Shown here: positions 13,601-24,366 of the stretch, piece by piece
Numbering within the stretch: the stretch's first letter is position 1
Layout: every line of letters begins with the position of its first letter
NCBI RefSeq assembly: GCF_051020975.1
Contig: NC_135034.1
Span: 8,990,001-9,054,000 of the forward strand
Reading direction: 5' to 3'
Source of the DNA: Osmia lignaria lignaria
Lineage: Eukaryota > Arthropoda > Insecta > Hymenoptera > Megachilidae
DNA: 64,000 bases
Position numbers and translations under genes: made by a program
The notes under the pieces: model-generated
The model's input: the letters and a program-made list of their open reading frames with translations, nothing else
What the model was told of the DNA's origin: nothing
Database searches by the model: none

Positions 13601-16600
13601 AGTGCAAACAATTTCATGCCAATATTCGTTCTTTTAAATGAATTACAGTTAAGCTTAGTTAGCGCAATGTCCTACGAGTCAAGATGCGGGGGCCAGGTGT
13701 TCGCGCAAACCGGACATTACCACGGGGTAGTGGTGAGGATAAAAGAGCTAAAGTTTTCAAAGAAGAAAGACATATCGCGGGACGTGATGAAGGAGATGCG
13801 TATCCTTCGCGAGATCAGACACGGTAACCTAAACTCTTTCATCGGGGCGTGCGTGGAGCCAATGAGGATATTGTTAATTACGGACTATTGCGCCAAAGGA
13901 AGTCTTTATGTACGTCACCGTAATATGCTCGGATAAACGTGTGTATAATCTGGTCGGGATATTTCATAGAATAATTGTGAACTGTACTCGTGTTTCAGGA
14001 CATCATTGAGAACGAAGATATCAAGTTAGACGATATGTTCATCGCATCATTAGTTCACGATCTCATTAAGGTATGCTTATAATGTTTTCAGAGACGAATC
14101 GATGGTAAGCGTTACCGGTACGGTGAGAACGGGTTAAGAAAATGATTTTATTTGGACACAGGGTATGCTGTACATTCATGAGTCATCTGTGCTAGTCTGT
14201 CACGGTAATCTGAAGTCTTCCAATTGCGTGGTGACCTCGCGATGGGTACTCCAAGTCTCTGATTTTGGCCTGCACGATATGAGGCACTGCGCCGAGTCCG
14301 ATAGCATTGGTGAACATCAGTATTATCGAAGTACGATGTGAAATTATATGAAATTTTCTCCTGTATTTTAAGATTCGTTTAAGTATTGTTTAATGACTTT
14401 TATAAATAGGACGAATTCTAACGACATACTACACCGAGAAATGATCATTTATCATTTACAGACTTATTCTGGAAAGCGCCTGAATTATTAAGAAACCCCA
14501 ATGCTCCGATCAGAGGTACGCAAGAGGGTGATATTTACTCGTTCGCGATTATATTGTTCGAAATGATTGGACGTAAGGGACCGTACGGTGGCGTGAATCT
14601 AGAACCCAAAGGTAATTATCCGTGTATTAGTATGTAGATCGTGTTCGTTAGTGATGTGTCATTCGTTAATCGGCATTTGCCAAAAGGTATAGCTGCAGAA
14701 ATATAAATATGAACGTTAACAAATTGACAGAAATCATAGACCGAGTGAAAAGGTTCCCAGAAGATGGTGAACCACCGTTTAGACCTAACATAGAGATACT
14801 GTCCGAGTCTGAAGCAGATTGTGCTGAGTATATAGTTACTACGATAACCGACTGTTGGGCGGAAAGTCCAGAACTTAGGCCCGACTTCAAAATGATTAGG
14901 ACAAGATTAAAGAAAATGAAAGCGGGAAGGCATCGAAATATCATGGACCAAATGATGGACATGATGGAGAAGTATGCGAACAACCTCGAAGATCTAGTCA
15001 GTGAACGTACACGCCTTCTTTTCGAGGAGAAACAGAAAACCGAGGATTTGCTTCACAGAATGTTGCCTGAGTTAGTTGAATTTTCTCATTTTTAACAATT
15101 AAAAGTGATATATGTACAAATGTATTTATCCTTTACAGACCCGTCGCTAATTGTTTAACAAATGGAATCGGAGTGGAACCGGAAGCTTTCGACCTGGTCA
15201 CTATATACTTCAGCGATATCGTTGGTTTCACTGCAATGTCAGCAGAAAGCACACCTTTCCAGGTACGATCACCGAACGATGTAGCATAATTTCTCATACT
15301 TACATTTATCATTCTATTTACAGGTCGTGAACTTTTTGAACGATCTCTATACGCTGTTCGATCGCATAATCAAAGGTTACGATGTATATAAAGTAGAAAC
15401 AATCGGTGACGCCTACATGGTGGTAAGTATTTATTGCACCTACTGACCACCAGCTGTTCCCTAATTTACATAATTATACAATTTATACATCGCTTCAGGT
15501 CTCTGGTTTGCCAATCAAGAATGGAAATAGACACGCCGGGGAAATCGCATCGATGTCTTTAGAATTACTTAACGCTGTGAAACACCATACCATAGCTCAC
15601 AGGCCTCAGGATACTCTTAAATTGCGTATTGGAATCCATACAGGTAACGTGTCCTACGATACAGGCACCCAATAAAATCCGAAACAGGTTTCTATAAATG
15701 TTAGGAATAATGTTTTAGGTCCTGTGGTAGCAGGTGTTGTTGGTTTAACGATGCCACGATATTGTTTGTTCGGTGATACCGTGAACACAGCTTCGCGGAT
15801 GGAATCTAATGGTGAACCATTGCGTATTCACATAAGTGAACAGTGCAAGGAAGCCTTGGACAAGATCGGTGGTTACATCATCGAAGAACGTGGACTAGTT
15901 CATATGAAGGGAAAGGGAGAAGTGAAGACTTACTGGCTCACAGGAGCCACCGAGAAAGCTATTCAAAAACGAGAAGTCAGTATATCGAGGGATATTAATG
16001 CTTCTGCTTAAATCAAGTATATTACTTCAACTGATCATCTCTTTTAGGTCGACGTTGGTGATCTTCCACCACTCTTCTGTAGACCAAGAAGAAGTCCAAA
16101 ATTAAATTCAGATTCCCGACAGGCTTCGTTACTAGGCGGTCTAGGGGCAGGAAGTCGCAGACAATCAAACGTTCCACGGCCAACTCCGGACGATTCGTCG
16201 TCTCAGTGCGGGGGATCTAGCCCAGTGCCAAAATCGTTGAATCCTCGTAAATTTGAACGATCTCCGTTGTACTTGACTGATAGCGTATCGAAAACAACAC
16301 TGGAGAACATTGCCTTGCCGGACGACGTGGATAATCGTGCGGCTAATATCAAGATGGCACTCGATGACTTCTTCATCGACACCAGGCCAAAGTTTAGGAA
16401 AAACGCGAGAGTTCTATCGACGATCGCCTCGTCATCGTCGACGAGTGATCATCCGTTTCATAATATAATAAGAGAGTCTCGTTCTTTAGACCCGTTCCCC
16501 TTAGAACTCTATAGCAAAAGGTTCGAGTCACCGAATTTCTCGTGGAAGGAACCGAAGAAAAGTTTCAGGTCGTTGGAGAATTGTGAAAAGTGCACGAGGA

Positions 16601-16959
16601 CGAACTCGAAAACTAATATTTCTGGTAAAGTGTTGAATAATAATTATCCTAACGGTAATGTGATAATAGTGCCCCACACCGATGAATCGCCTAACGAGGC
16701 AGAAACACCATTGCTAGGGGATGAAAGTGGCTGCATGGGAGAGATCGTGCCTGTTAAGCGATGGAGGTCTCTCGATCAAGTGGTATCGGTTCCTAGTACC
16801 GACAGTGTACCGGACAAAAAGTCTTCTGCGAGGAATTCGATCAGAAGTTGGCTAGTAAATTTATTCAATGGCAATGGGTTACGTAACAGTGATGTTTCTT
16901 TAAGAAGGGGTGTGATAGCGGGTTACGATATACAGTCAGAACGTGAAAGCATAGTTTAA
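10627..16959 (+). CDS. Gyc76C: Receptor-type guanylate cyclase, Gyc76C-like (3' part, 16 exons)
   Basis: A single-pass plasma-membrane enzyme that makes cGMP from GTP. Exons: 10627-10933, 11657-11803, 12097-12290, 12371-12530, 12886-13040, 13165-13452, 13649-13909, 13999-14070, 14162-14330, 14462-14611, 14731-15070, 15139-15262, 15324-15422, 15499-15643, 15719-15975, 16048-16959. They total 3,780 nt, giving 1,259 residues in frame to the TAA. Order of domains: C-terminal part of the ANF-receptor ectodomain (starts KCSDYKAS; the N-terminus is upstream of any exon I can find), one TM helix (SIVAAGVLAVLLFCAAVITM), a kinase-homology domain with HGNLKSSN in place of HRD so a pseudokinase, a coiled coil (NNLEDLVSERTRLL) and a class III cyclase domain. 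The cyclase keeps both metal Asp (FSDIVGFT, ETIGDAYM) and the GTP-selecting Glu and Cys (KVETIGD, RYCLFGDT). The tail of about 300 residues ends in ESIV, a class I PDZ ligand. The tail and PDZ ligand favour Gyc76C over Gyc32E; the paralogue call is less certain than the family. Confidence 0.9.
13273..13350 (+). other. Transmembrane and juxtamembrane segment of the guanylate cyclase
   Basis: Inside the exon 13165-13452 a stretch of about 20 hydrophobic residues follows a Cys-containing extracellular stalk (GCGFLNEHCPKDD) and is followed by the basic stop-transfer run YRRWK. This fixes the topology: everything upstream is extracellular, and the pseudokinase and cyclase are cytoplasmic. The same exon continues into the sequence LLWKIDPSEI that leads into the kinase-homology domain. 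Confidence 0.85.
15976..16011 (+). other. In-frame read-through of the last intron (possible short C-terminal isoform)
   Basis: The penultimate cyclase exon ends at 15975 with donor GAA|GTCAGT, a slightly weak site. If the last intron were retained, the frame would continue for about 12 more codons (VSISRDINASA) and stop at 16009-16011. That would give a cyclase lacking the 303-residue tail and the PDZ ligand. No transcript evidence is available here. Confidence 0.3.
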
Positions 16960-17753
16960 TACATCAATTCTTTTTTTTTTTTTTTTTTTTTTTTTTTTGT
17001 CAAAGACAAAAGGAACAAGGAAAGAAACTTCTGCTATGAAACGTACGAGTGCACAAACAAACGTTATTACATTTATGAAGTCATAAGCATGATGATGATG
17101 TATTGTTGCCATTTTTTTTTTAGCGTATAGATATGTACGTGGAACGTATGGGTATAAAAGTTACCGATCGTGTATATTTTTAATACCTAGATATTTTATA
17201 ACTTGTACTAAAATACGCGTTGTATTTGACGGAAAATGATTCTTTTTTATTTACATAGTGCGAGATTTACGTGTTAAAATTTTTAACCCGAGAGCATAAT
17301 GAGAATACGATAAACTATTTTATAAATATGATTCTAACCAAAGTATATAGAAAAGCAGAGGTCACACGAAGGTGTCTATCTCGAGTTAGCACAAACGATT
17401 CCCTGTACAATGCGAAAAGAAAAAACAAAAAGTTACAGTGTATGTACATTTATGCAAGTTCAAATATGCTCGATTCAGACATATGTATGTATATACATGT
17501 ATGTATGTATAATTTCTATACTTGTTCACTGAAGGAAAGCAAATTATCCGTATGGCTGTGAAAAGTGAACTAGATTGTACCTAAGGTGCTTAGTAATATA
17601 TCATCTTGTCAAATGTATATAATTGAATAATAATATATCAATGTAAAGATAAAATGTAAATTAAAAGAAATATTATCTTCTATAGGAGCTGATTAAAGAT
17701 TCGTCTTTCCAAATAATGTATAAATCGGATTTTCCTTTTTCTCTTTAAATAAA
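16960..17753 (+). other. Probable 3' UTR of the guanylate cyclase
   Basis: AT-rich DNA follows the TAA stop. It contains a poly-T run of more than 25 bases at about 16,972-16,998 and ends at a consensus AATAAA at 17748-17753. The short ORF at 17271-17561 is low complexity and not supported. The next gene on the opposite strand stops at 17896, so the two genes are convergent with only about 140 bp between the putative poly(A) signal and the NDUFA6 stop codon. Overlapping 3' ends are possible. Confidence 0.5.
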
Positions 17754-17895
17754 CAGATTTTGTTTCCCTTTCTTATTTTTATTTTATGATCAGCTTTTAT
17801 ACACACAATGTATACATCTTTTAGTAACTTATATTTTATACATTAATTTCTTTAATTATCTACTACATTAATGCTATTAGAATTAAATACAAACT

Positions 17896-18466
17896 TCACT
17901 CCTGTCCTGTAAGAAATTTTGACATAAAATCTGTTGGCTTTGGTTCCCATGTTTCCTTCCAATAATTCATAACGCTTCCATTTGTTTTCCATAACATAGC
18001 CATTTCTTGAAGATCCATTTGTCCCTATCATAGTAGATACGAAAGTTAATACATTCATCAATGATAATTATATTTTTCATACATATTATTTTTACCTTAA
18101 TAATGAGCATATCTATAACTCTTAAATCTCTTACAGTACTATTACGTCTGAACTCTTCTTTCAACTTTCGTTTACATTCTTCTTCTGTTTTTGGGATATC
18201 ATAGCCTAATTCTGAAAGCAAAATGGATATGTATGAGTTTCATCAATACATAAAATAATTACTATTTTTGTCACAGTTAGGTTAGGTAACAATATACACC
18301 ATTATCACCAAGGTGAAATTGTAAAATGTTTTAAATACATACTGATATATGGAATTTGTCGATACCATGCTTTATATAATGTTAAAGCTCTTCTACGAGC
18401 ATCTGTTGGATTAAGTGACAAAAGTGGTTTGACTTGTTTTAGTGTTGCTTTCACAGGTGCAGCCAT
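17896..18466 (-). CDS. NDUFA6: NADH dehydrogenase (ubiquinone) 1 alpha subcomplex subunit 6
   Basis: An accessory subunit of mitochondrial respiratory complex I (B14), of the LYR-motif family that works with the mitochondrial acyl carrier protein. Three exons: 18343-18466, 18096-18211 and 17896-18024, totalling 369 nt or 122 residues, which is the usual family length. The start ATG (18464-18466) begins MAAPVKATLK; the LYR-type motif reads LYKAWYR, followed by RQIPY. Exon 2 carries the conserved VRDLRVIDMLIIK, and exon 3 has FMSKFLTGQE near the end, matching the family's FLSKF motif. Splice phases 1, 0 close in frame. The first position of the motif is kept, but the usual Arg is Lys (LYK). The protein is nuclear-encoded and imported to the inner membrane. 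The locus at about 18.9 kb is transcribed away from it, so the two may share upstream DNA. Confidence 0.93.
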
Positions 18467-19434
18467 TATTACGCAGTATACTCAGAACCAAATCAAGTTT
18501 TCTTTAATTCAGTCAATGACTACAGATACAAAATGATAGGACATGTTTCTCTTCTCGAGGGGTCACAAACACCCCGAGATAAAGGTAGGTCTACATGTAC
18601 AGAGAATAGTTGGTACAACAGTCGTGCCTGTTTTATCAGTCCCTCTTCCATCACACCTCGTAATTTGCGATTGTAAATTGAAGAATTTATTTGTAGTTTA
18701 TTTATTTTTTAAGATTTCATTTCCACCGCGTCGAAAACGGTACAGGTAGTACCATCTAGGGCTTTTCCGAAGCCTTTAATTGATGAACTATTTTTCTACT
18801 GAAGTGTTTTTTCTACTTTCCTTCCTATATTTTGGTGTTATAAGTCGAAAAAGATAATTTTGACTTTATTTCAATTCGGCATCGATAATTTTGAATAAAC
18901 CTTTCTGTTAAAGTTTCAAAGCAATTTGAAGTTTCTACCAATAAGTGTGATTGCATTATAGGGTTAGTATACAGAGTGTATGGACCAGTGTATCAGTCCT
19001 TTTGGAAGCTTCGTCCGTTTTGCACGCGTCTGTAAGAGGTGAGATAAAATTATCTTTAGATATTAAATTAATCTGCCTTTTGAGCGTTAACAGTACAAGA
19101 AACAGAAAGAAAAGTCGAAGAGAAGACCCGATTTTTGATTTTTGACATTAATTCGGCGTTTTCTTCAAAAATATACGAGTCGAAAATTTTTGCTCTTGTC
19201 GCAAATTCGCAATGAGATTGGAATAACAGAATCTTAATCATTTATTCTGCGTTTATGACGATAATTTATTAAATATCATCAATATCTTATGCTTTTTTCT
19301 ACTTTTTTTCCTATATTTTGTTGCTTTAAGTTGAAAAAAGTAATTTTGACCTTATTACAATATGGCGTCAATAGTTTTCAACGAACCTTTTCCTTATTTT
19401 AGTATTACAGTTTCGAAGCAATTTGAAGTTTCTA

Positions 19435-19580
19435 CCAATGGCTGTGATTGGTCGTCCGTTATTGCGTCTTCCCATTTCGACCAATCAGATTCATCGTTTA
19501 AGGGTTAGGTGTGCGGAGTGTGGTGGAGTGCATCAGTTCTCTTCGAAGCTTCGTCCTTTTGGCACGTGTCTGCAACAGGT
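19435..19580 (+). promoter_or_regulatory. CCAAT-cluster promoter and 44-nt first exon, copy 2
   Basis: CCAAT at 19435-19439, inverted ATTGG at 19447-19451 and CCAAT at 19481-19485 stand upstream of an initiator TCAGTT whose A is at 19535, and the exon would end at 19578 before GTAAGA. The CCAAT-to-start distance of about 50 bp is typical of NF-Y promoters. There is no TATA box. The start site is inferred from the initiator motif. Confidence 0.5.
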
Positions 19581-19974
19581 AAGATTGAATTATCTTTAAA
19601 TATTAAATTAAACTGCCTTTCGAGTGTTAACAGTACAAAAAACAGAAAGAACAGTCGAAGAGAAGTCCCGATTTTTGATTTTTGACATTAATTCGGTGTT
19701 TTCTCCAAAAATATACGAGTCGAAAATTTTTGCTCTTGTCGCGAATTCGTAATGAGATTGGAATAACAGAATCTTAATCATTTATTCTGCGTTTATGACG
19801 ATAATTTATTAAATATCATCAATATCTTATGCTTTTTTCTACTTTTTTCCCTATATTTTGTTGCTTTAAGTTGAAAAAAGTAATTTTGACATTATTACAA
19901 TATGGCGTCAATAGTTTTCAACGAACCTTTTCCTTATTTTAGTATTACAGTTTCGAAGCAATTTGCAGTTTCTA

Positions 19975-20120
19975 CCAATGGCTGTGATTGGTCGTCCGTT
20001 ATTGCGTCTTCCCATTTCGACCAATCAGATTCATCGTTTAAGGGTTAGGTGTGCGGAGTGTGGTGGAGTGCATCAGTTCTCTTCGAAGCTTCGTCCGTTT
20101 GGCACGTGTCTGCAACAGGT
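19975..20120 (+). promoter_or_regulatory. CCAAT-cluster promoter and 44-nt first exon, copy 3
   Basis: Nearly identical to copy 2, 540 bp downstream: CCAAT, ATTGG (19987-19991) and CCAAT (20021-20025), initiator A at 20075, exon end at 20118 before GTAAGA. Confidence 0.5.
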
Positions 20121-20675
20121 AAGATTAAAGTATCATTAAATATTAAATTAAACTGCCTTCCGCGTGTTAACTGTACAAAAAACAGAAAGAATAGTCAAAG
20201 AGAAGTCTAGATTCTTCATTTTTGACATTAATTCAGCGTTTTCTTCAAAAATATACGAGTTGAAAATTTTTACTCTTGTTGCGAATTCACAATGAGATTG
20301 GAACAACAGAATCTTAGTTATTTCTCTTTCATGTCGTCAATTTCTTGAATATTATTACATTTTTTCATGTTTTTAATTCCTTTTTACTCATAATCTGTTG
20401 TTATGCATTGTAATAATTGATGTCTTCGTTTTCGATTATACCGCCGATATATAGGTACCGATTAAAATAATATTTTCCTTATTTTATTCTCTGTTTATGA
20501 CGATGATTTATTAAATATCATCAATATCTTATGCTTTTTTCTATTCTTTTTCGTATATTTTGTTGCTTTAAGTTGAAAAAAGTGATCTTGACATTATTAC
20601 AATATGGCGTCGATAGTTTTCAACGAACCTTTTCTTATTTTAGTATTAAAGTTTCGAAGCAATTTGAAGCTTCTA

Positions 20676-20821
20676 CCAATGGCTGTGATTGGTCCTCCGT
20701 TATTGCGTCTTCCCATTTCGACCAATCAGATTCATCGTTTAAGGGTTAGGTACGCGGAGTGTGGTGGAGTGCATCAGTTCTCTTCGAAGCTTCGTCCGTT
20801 TGGCACGTGTCTGCAACAGGT
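20676..20821 (+). promoter_or_regulatory. CCAAT-cluster promoter and 44-nt first exon, copy 4
   Basis: CCAAT at 20676-20680, ATTGG at 20688-20692, another CCAAT in ACCAATCAGA, initiator A at 20776, exon end at 20819 before GTAAGA. Spacing between all elements is the same as in copies 2 and 3. Confidence 0.5.
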
Positions 20822-22275
20822 AAGATTAAATTATTATTAAATATTAAATAAAACTGCCTTTCAAGTATTAACAGTACTAAAAACAGAAAGAAAAGTCGAA
20901 GAGAAGTCTAGATTCTTAATTTTTGTTATTAATTCGACGTCTTCTTTGAAAATACACGAGTTGAAAATTTTTGCTCTTGCCGTGAATGTACAATGAGATG
21001 GAACAGCAGGATCTGAATTATTTTCTCTTTTATATTATCAAGTTCCTAAACATTATTGAATGTTTTTCATATTGTTTCACAGAATTTGCTGTTTTTAATT
21101 TAATAACGTTTTATTCTTGAGCATCGTAATATTATTCTTGTTTAGACGTGTTCGTGTACTTGCTTAGGTATCGGCCGATAGCAGAATATACCGAACAGTG
21201 CCGAGTGTTGCCGAAGTGCCGACCGGTCTACGATGGGAAGGAAGGTCTCGCCATTGCTCTCTCGAGCGTCGAAGCAGTAAGACGTATTGAGGGCGTCCTC
21301 CTGTACGGGTAGTTCATAGGTACACGCAGTTTATTATTCAAATATTTTGCATAAATTATGAAGCTCGATCATTTGTTAATCATAACTTTATTGCTGTTGG
21401 TTAAATTTCATTTACATAAATTTGTATTTCTTATTTGTTACAGATATTTCCTTGATATTGAAAAAATGCCATGCGATACGATGCCATGGTAATTAATACT
21501 GGTTTGAAACACAATTTCGTAAAGAATTGGTAACGTTTTGATTTATTGTAATCAATTGGTAATATTTGTTATTACTTTCTTTTTGTTGAGGCATTGTTAA
21601 TTGTAAGCATTTTTGATAATTAATTATTGGTACCAAGGTCAAGGAAGGAAAGATCAGAGGAATGTTTCTTTCTTTGATCAATTAATAGAAAAAGGATAAT
21701 TAATTTTTCATTTTATTGAATAATTTTAACTAGTAGTTTCATGCATCTGTTAAAAATTAGAATTATTTTAAACAATCTGTTATCGTCAAATTGTAGTAAT
21801 TGTATTATAATATACAGCTTTCGGTGCAAGTTTGAATTAAAATAAAATCACGTTATTAAATCTCATGCTGTTTAAGCATGGTTAATTATTGGACTTTGCT
21901 TATTGTAAAGAAATAGATAATTTATAAATTACGCCGTAATAGAATTTTCAACAATTTTTAATATGCTTACAATCTTAACAACAAAAATCCTCTGCTTTAA
22001 TACAATAGTCTATTATCTTTATTACAAAATGATTTTCTATCGATGTAATATTCATTGAAATAATTATCAACAATTATTTAAAACATTTCATTTCAATCTA
22101 GGATCAATATTCAGATTTAACAATATTTGTGCTCGTCGAATATATTTCACGAACATAGATATTTTCATTTACAAGCCATTAATAACAGTATTTCCGTTAC
22201 GAACACTCAATAAGAAGAATGTTGTTTTGTTTATTTCCACCCAGCCCATCCCTGCCCACTAAGTTTTTCTTTCAG

Positions 22276-22651
22276 GAATTGTTGTGGCCGCGCGCAATGC
22301 GGTCGGTAGAGTCAGTGTTTGTACGAATATACTTCCAATGTTTTGATTTTTGCAAGGGCGAACTGGCCCTGAATAGAGTTGCGTTTGTATGATTAGGAAT
22401 CACGCGAAAGTAGAGTCAGTGTTTGCTGCGGATTATAAAATATTCTTTAGAGCATCGCGGCTCTGCTTTTTCCTTTTTCATCGTGAAAGTAGAGTCATTA
22501 CAATTGTTCGCCGGAAATTATTCTCGGTCGCGTTACTTTATATCTTTATTTTTTTTTTCTTTTTTTTTTCTTTAATTGCTCGATATATTCGGGATTAGAG
22601 TCAATGCACCACTGAAGAGGAGTTTTGGGCGTTGCTCCATAAGGAAAGAGT
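22276..22651 (+). other. Candidate exon with repeated TAGAGTCA motif
   Basis: A polypyrimidine tract and AG precede 22276, and GTAAGT follows 22651. Within it the motif TAGAGTCA occurs four times (in GGTAGAGTCAGTGTTTG, AAGTAGAGTCAGTGTTTG, AAGTAGAGTCATTAC and ATTAGAGTCAATGC), so the exon is made of degenerate internal repeats. A long pyrimidine run (22,540-22,572) lies inside. Stops in all frames make it unlikely to be protein-coding. Confidence 0.4.
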
Positions 22652-22843
22652 GTAAGTATCTTATTACTTTATTTAATTAATTTTAATTGAAATAGAATAA
22701 TTTACAATTTCAATACTTGATAATTGAGAGTTCTTAATTGCTGTTGCTAATATTTTATAAAATTCAATTTCATATATAATTTTATTAGAATAAAAATTGA
22801 TAATTTGTAAAATTAACCGTAATTCTTTTTTGTTTTGTTACAG

Positions 22844-23188
22844 ATGAATTTTTTGATTGCCGAGTTCCTGGATATCCTGATGATGGCTTTCTTCACGACT
22901 TCCGCCTTGGTACGTCACTTAATTGCTTTTTATTGAAATAGAATAATTTACAATTTCAACACTTGATAGTTGAGATTTCTTTTTAATTGCTAATATTTTA
23001 TAAAATTTAATTTCATATATAATTTTATTAGAATAAAAATTGATCATTTTCAAAATTAACCGTAATTCTTCTTTTTTTGTTACAGATGAATTTCTTCACG
23101 ACTTCAGTATTCTCCTACAAGGCAGCCTCCTACCTGGTGTTGTCCATCCTCCTACTTGACTGTCGGAAGAAGAGTATATCTGCGAACG
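22844..23188 (+). CDS. Possible micro-ORF over two spliced exons (low confidence)
   Basis: Exons 22844-22909 and 23086-23188 both begin with ATGAATTT directly after TTGTTACAG and are followed by GTACGT and GTGAGT. Joined, they stay open for 56 codons: MNFLIAEFLDILMM..., then MNFFTTSVFS and a hydrophobic stretch SYLVLSILLLDC followed by RKK. An in-frame TAA 12 bases before the first ATG in the preceding exon makes that ATG a clean start, with A at -3. The stop would be in a later exon I cannot identify. The hydrophobic core followed by a basic cluster looks like a small membrane peptide, but the region may equally be noncoding. I do not recognise it. Confidence 0.25.
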
Positions 23189-23289
23189 GTGAGTCGCATG
23201 TTTTATGGTTCCTCTGGTGCCCAATCATGTCGTAGGACGAATGGTCCGAATCGACACGGGCTACTAGTTGTATACGTGCTTGGCAAGCA

Positions 23290-23325
23290 TAGTGACCATG
23301 GGTATGATTATACATACCCATGAGT
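23290..23325. repeat. Perfect 10-bp inverted repeat
   Basis: CATGGGTATG, a 6-base loop ATTATA, then CATACCCATG forms a perfect hairpin about 105 bases downstream of the candidate exon end at 23188. It lies in a GC-richer, structured-looking stretch (23190-23330) inside otherwise AT-rich DNA. A small structured RNA is possible; it was not assignable to a family. Confidence 0.5.
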
Positions 23326-24049
23326 AGTAACATTTTTATTGTTTCATTTCATTTAGTTAGGCTAGGTCTTCTTGTACTCCGCGTTTTAATATCATTTCAA
23401 TTCCACATATTCTAATAGATATTTTTGAAATATATGAATGCTCTTAAATATTCTTAACTGTGGAATTAGAATATTTTAATACCGAAACAATTTTATTTAT
23501 TTTGTCTGTAATAGAGAAGTCAAATACTATCTGACTTAATTATTGCGATGGTTCAAAGCAATATAATATTAATAATATTATGTAATCTGTATACTGGATA
23601 TACATATTAATGATGCTGTTACATTGATTTAATTACATTTTGTACACTATAAATTCAAATATTCATTCAATAACAAAGTTTAACTTATTTACACGTTCAT
23701 GAAAAAATGAACAATTTATGTGCAAGAAGACAATTCGTGACGGGTAGATTTCCAACTCAGAGTGATCTATTTCAACACATTTTGCGTATTCTTGAAAATT
23801 TACTCTGAGGAGGGAGTCACCCGAGGATGTTTTATTAATTTTCACAACAAATTCTTGTTTCATTGCAAAGAATTCTTAATTAAAGACATTAAATTCTTTT
23901 TTATTAAAATTTTGCATTTCTTAAATTAGTGTTGCGAAAAATTTCCAGCGCGAGAGTAAATATGACGATGCACTGACTAGTATTCGGTGGGAATCCTTTT
24001 GGTTTTTAAACTCAATCCTTTTTATTATTTAATTAATCAAATTAGTTAC

Positions 24050-24366
24050 AAGGATTCCGCGGCATAAGACCGTGAACACCATCTCTGGGAGATATACCCA
24101 TGCATTACTAGGCCTTTGCAGGCGCAGCTTTAGAATACGGAATATATGAAAATATGTTACCATATTCTAAACTGTAGTCCTTTTGTCTATACTATGGGCG
24201 TCCGTCAATCTGACACCGTTGGATGCAACGTGTTGGACGGGCGGGTAGCGCTCTTAGCGAAGGGGTGCACTCTGTCCTGGCGTTACGACGTCCAGGCGGG
24301 GTGGGTGGTATGTAGCGTCTGGCGCAAGTCTAGGGGGCGTGAGACCCTTCGTTGCCAGCTGATATT
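24050..24366 (+). repeat. Structured 317-bp element, copy A
   Basis: This matches 26976-27292 without any gap (constant offset 2,926) and with only about 9 differences. It contains many self-complementary pairs: TTTAGAATA with TATTCTAAA (9 bp); GTCCGTC with GACGGGC enclosing GTTG-GATG-CAAC; CCTGGCGT with ACG-T-CCAGG around a TACG loop; GTCT with AGAC. Upstream (23,982-24,050) GGAATCC pairs with GGATTCC around a loop that is about 40 bases longer than in copy B. It lies in GC-rich islands inside AT-rich DNA. A 110-codon ORF starts at 24146, but I think structure, not coding, explains the conservation. Confidence 0.8.

Larger units (their letters stand above)
18825..20835 (+). repeat. Four tandem copies of a promoter plus first-exon unit
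   Basis: A unit of about 540 bp recurs, with matching points at 18995, 19535, 20075 and 20776 (spacings 540, 540 and 701; the last interval has about 160 extra bases). Copies 2-4 are highly similar; copy 1 is clearly diverged. Each unit has an upstream part (TTTTGTTGCTTTAAGTTGAA), a CCAAT-box cluster, an initiator-like TCAGTT and, 44 bases later, a consensus 5' splice site. The internal ORFs differ between copies by frameshifts, so the unit is not under protein-coding constraint. Confidence 0.8.

Noticed and set aside
16225..16959. Separate 244-codon gene at the end of the cyclase
   Set aside because: It is the in-frame last exon of the cyclase (acceptor at 16047), not an independent gene.
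18277..18295. GTTAGGTTAGG, telomere-like or telomerase RNA template-like
   Set aside because: A single short match inside an NDUFA6 intron. Such motifs are common in insect introns and no telomerase RNA structure surrounds it.
19375..20840. ORFs of 60-80 codons inside the tandem promoter units
   Set aside because: The frame is not kept between the near-identical copies, so coding constraint is absent.
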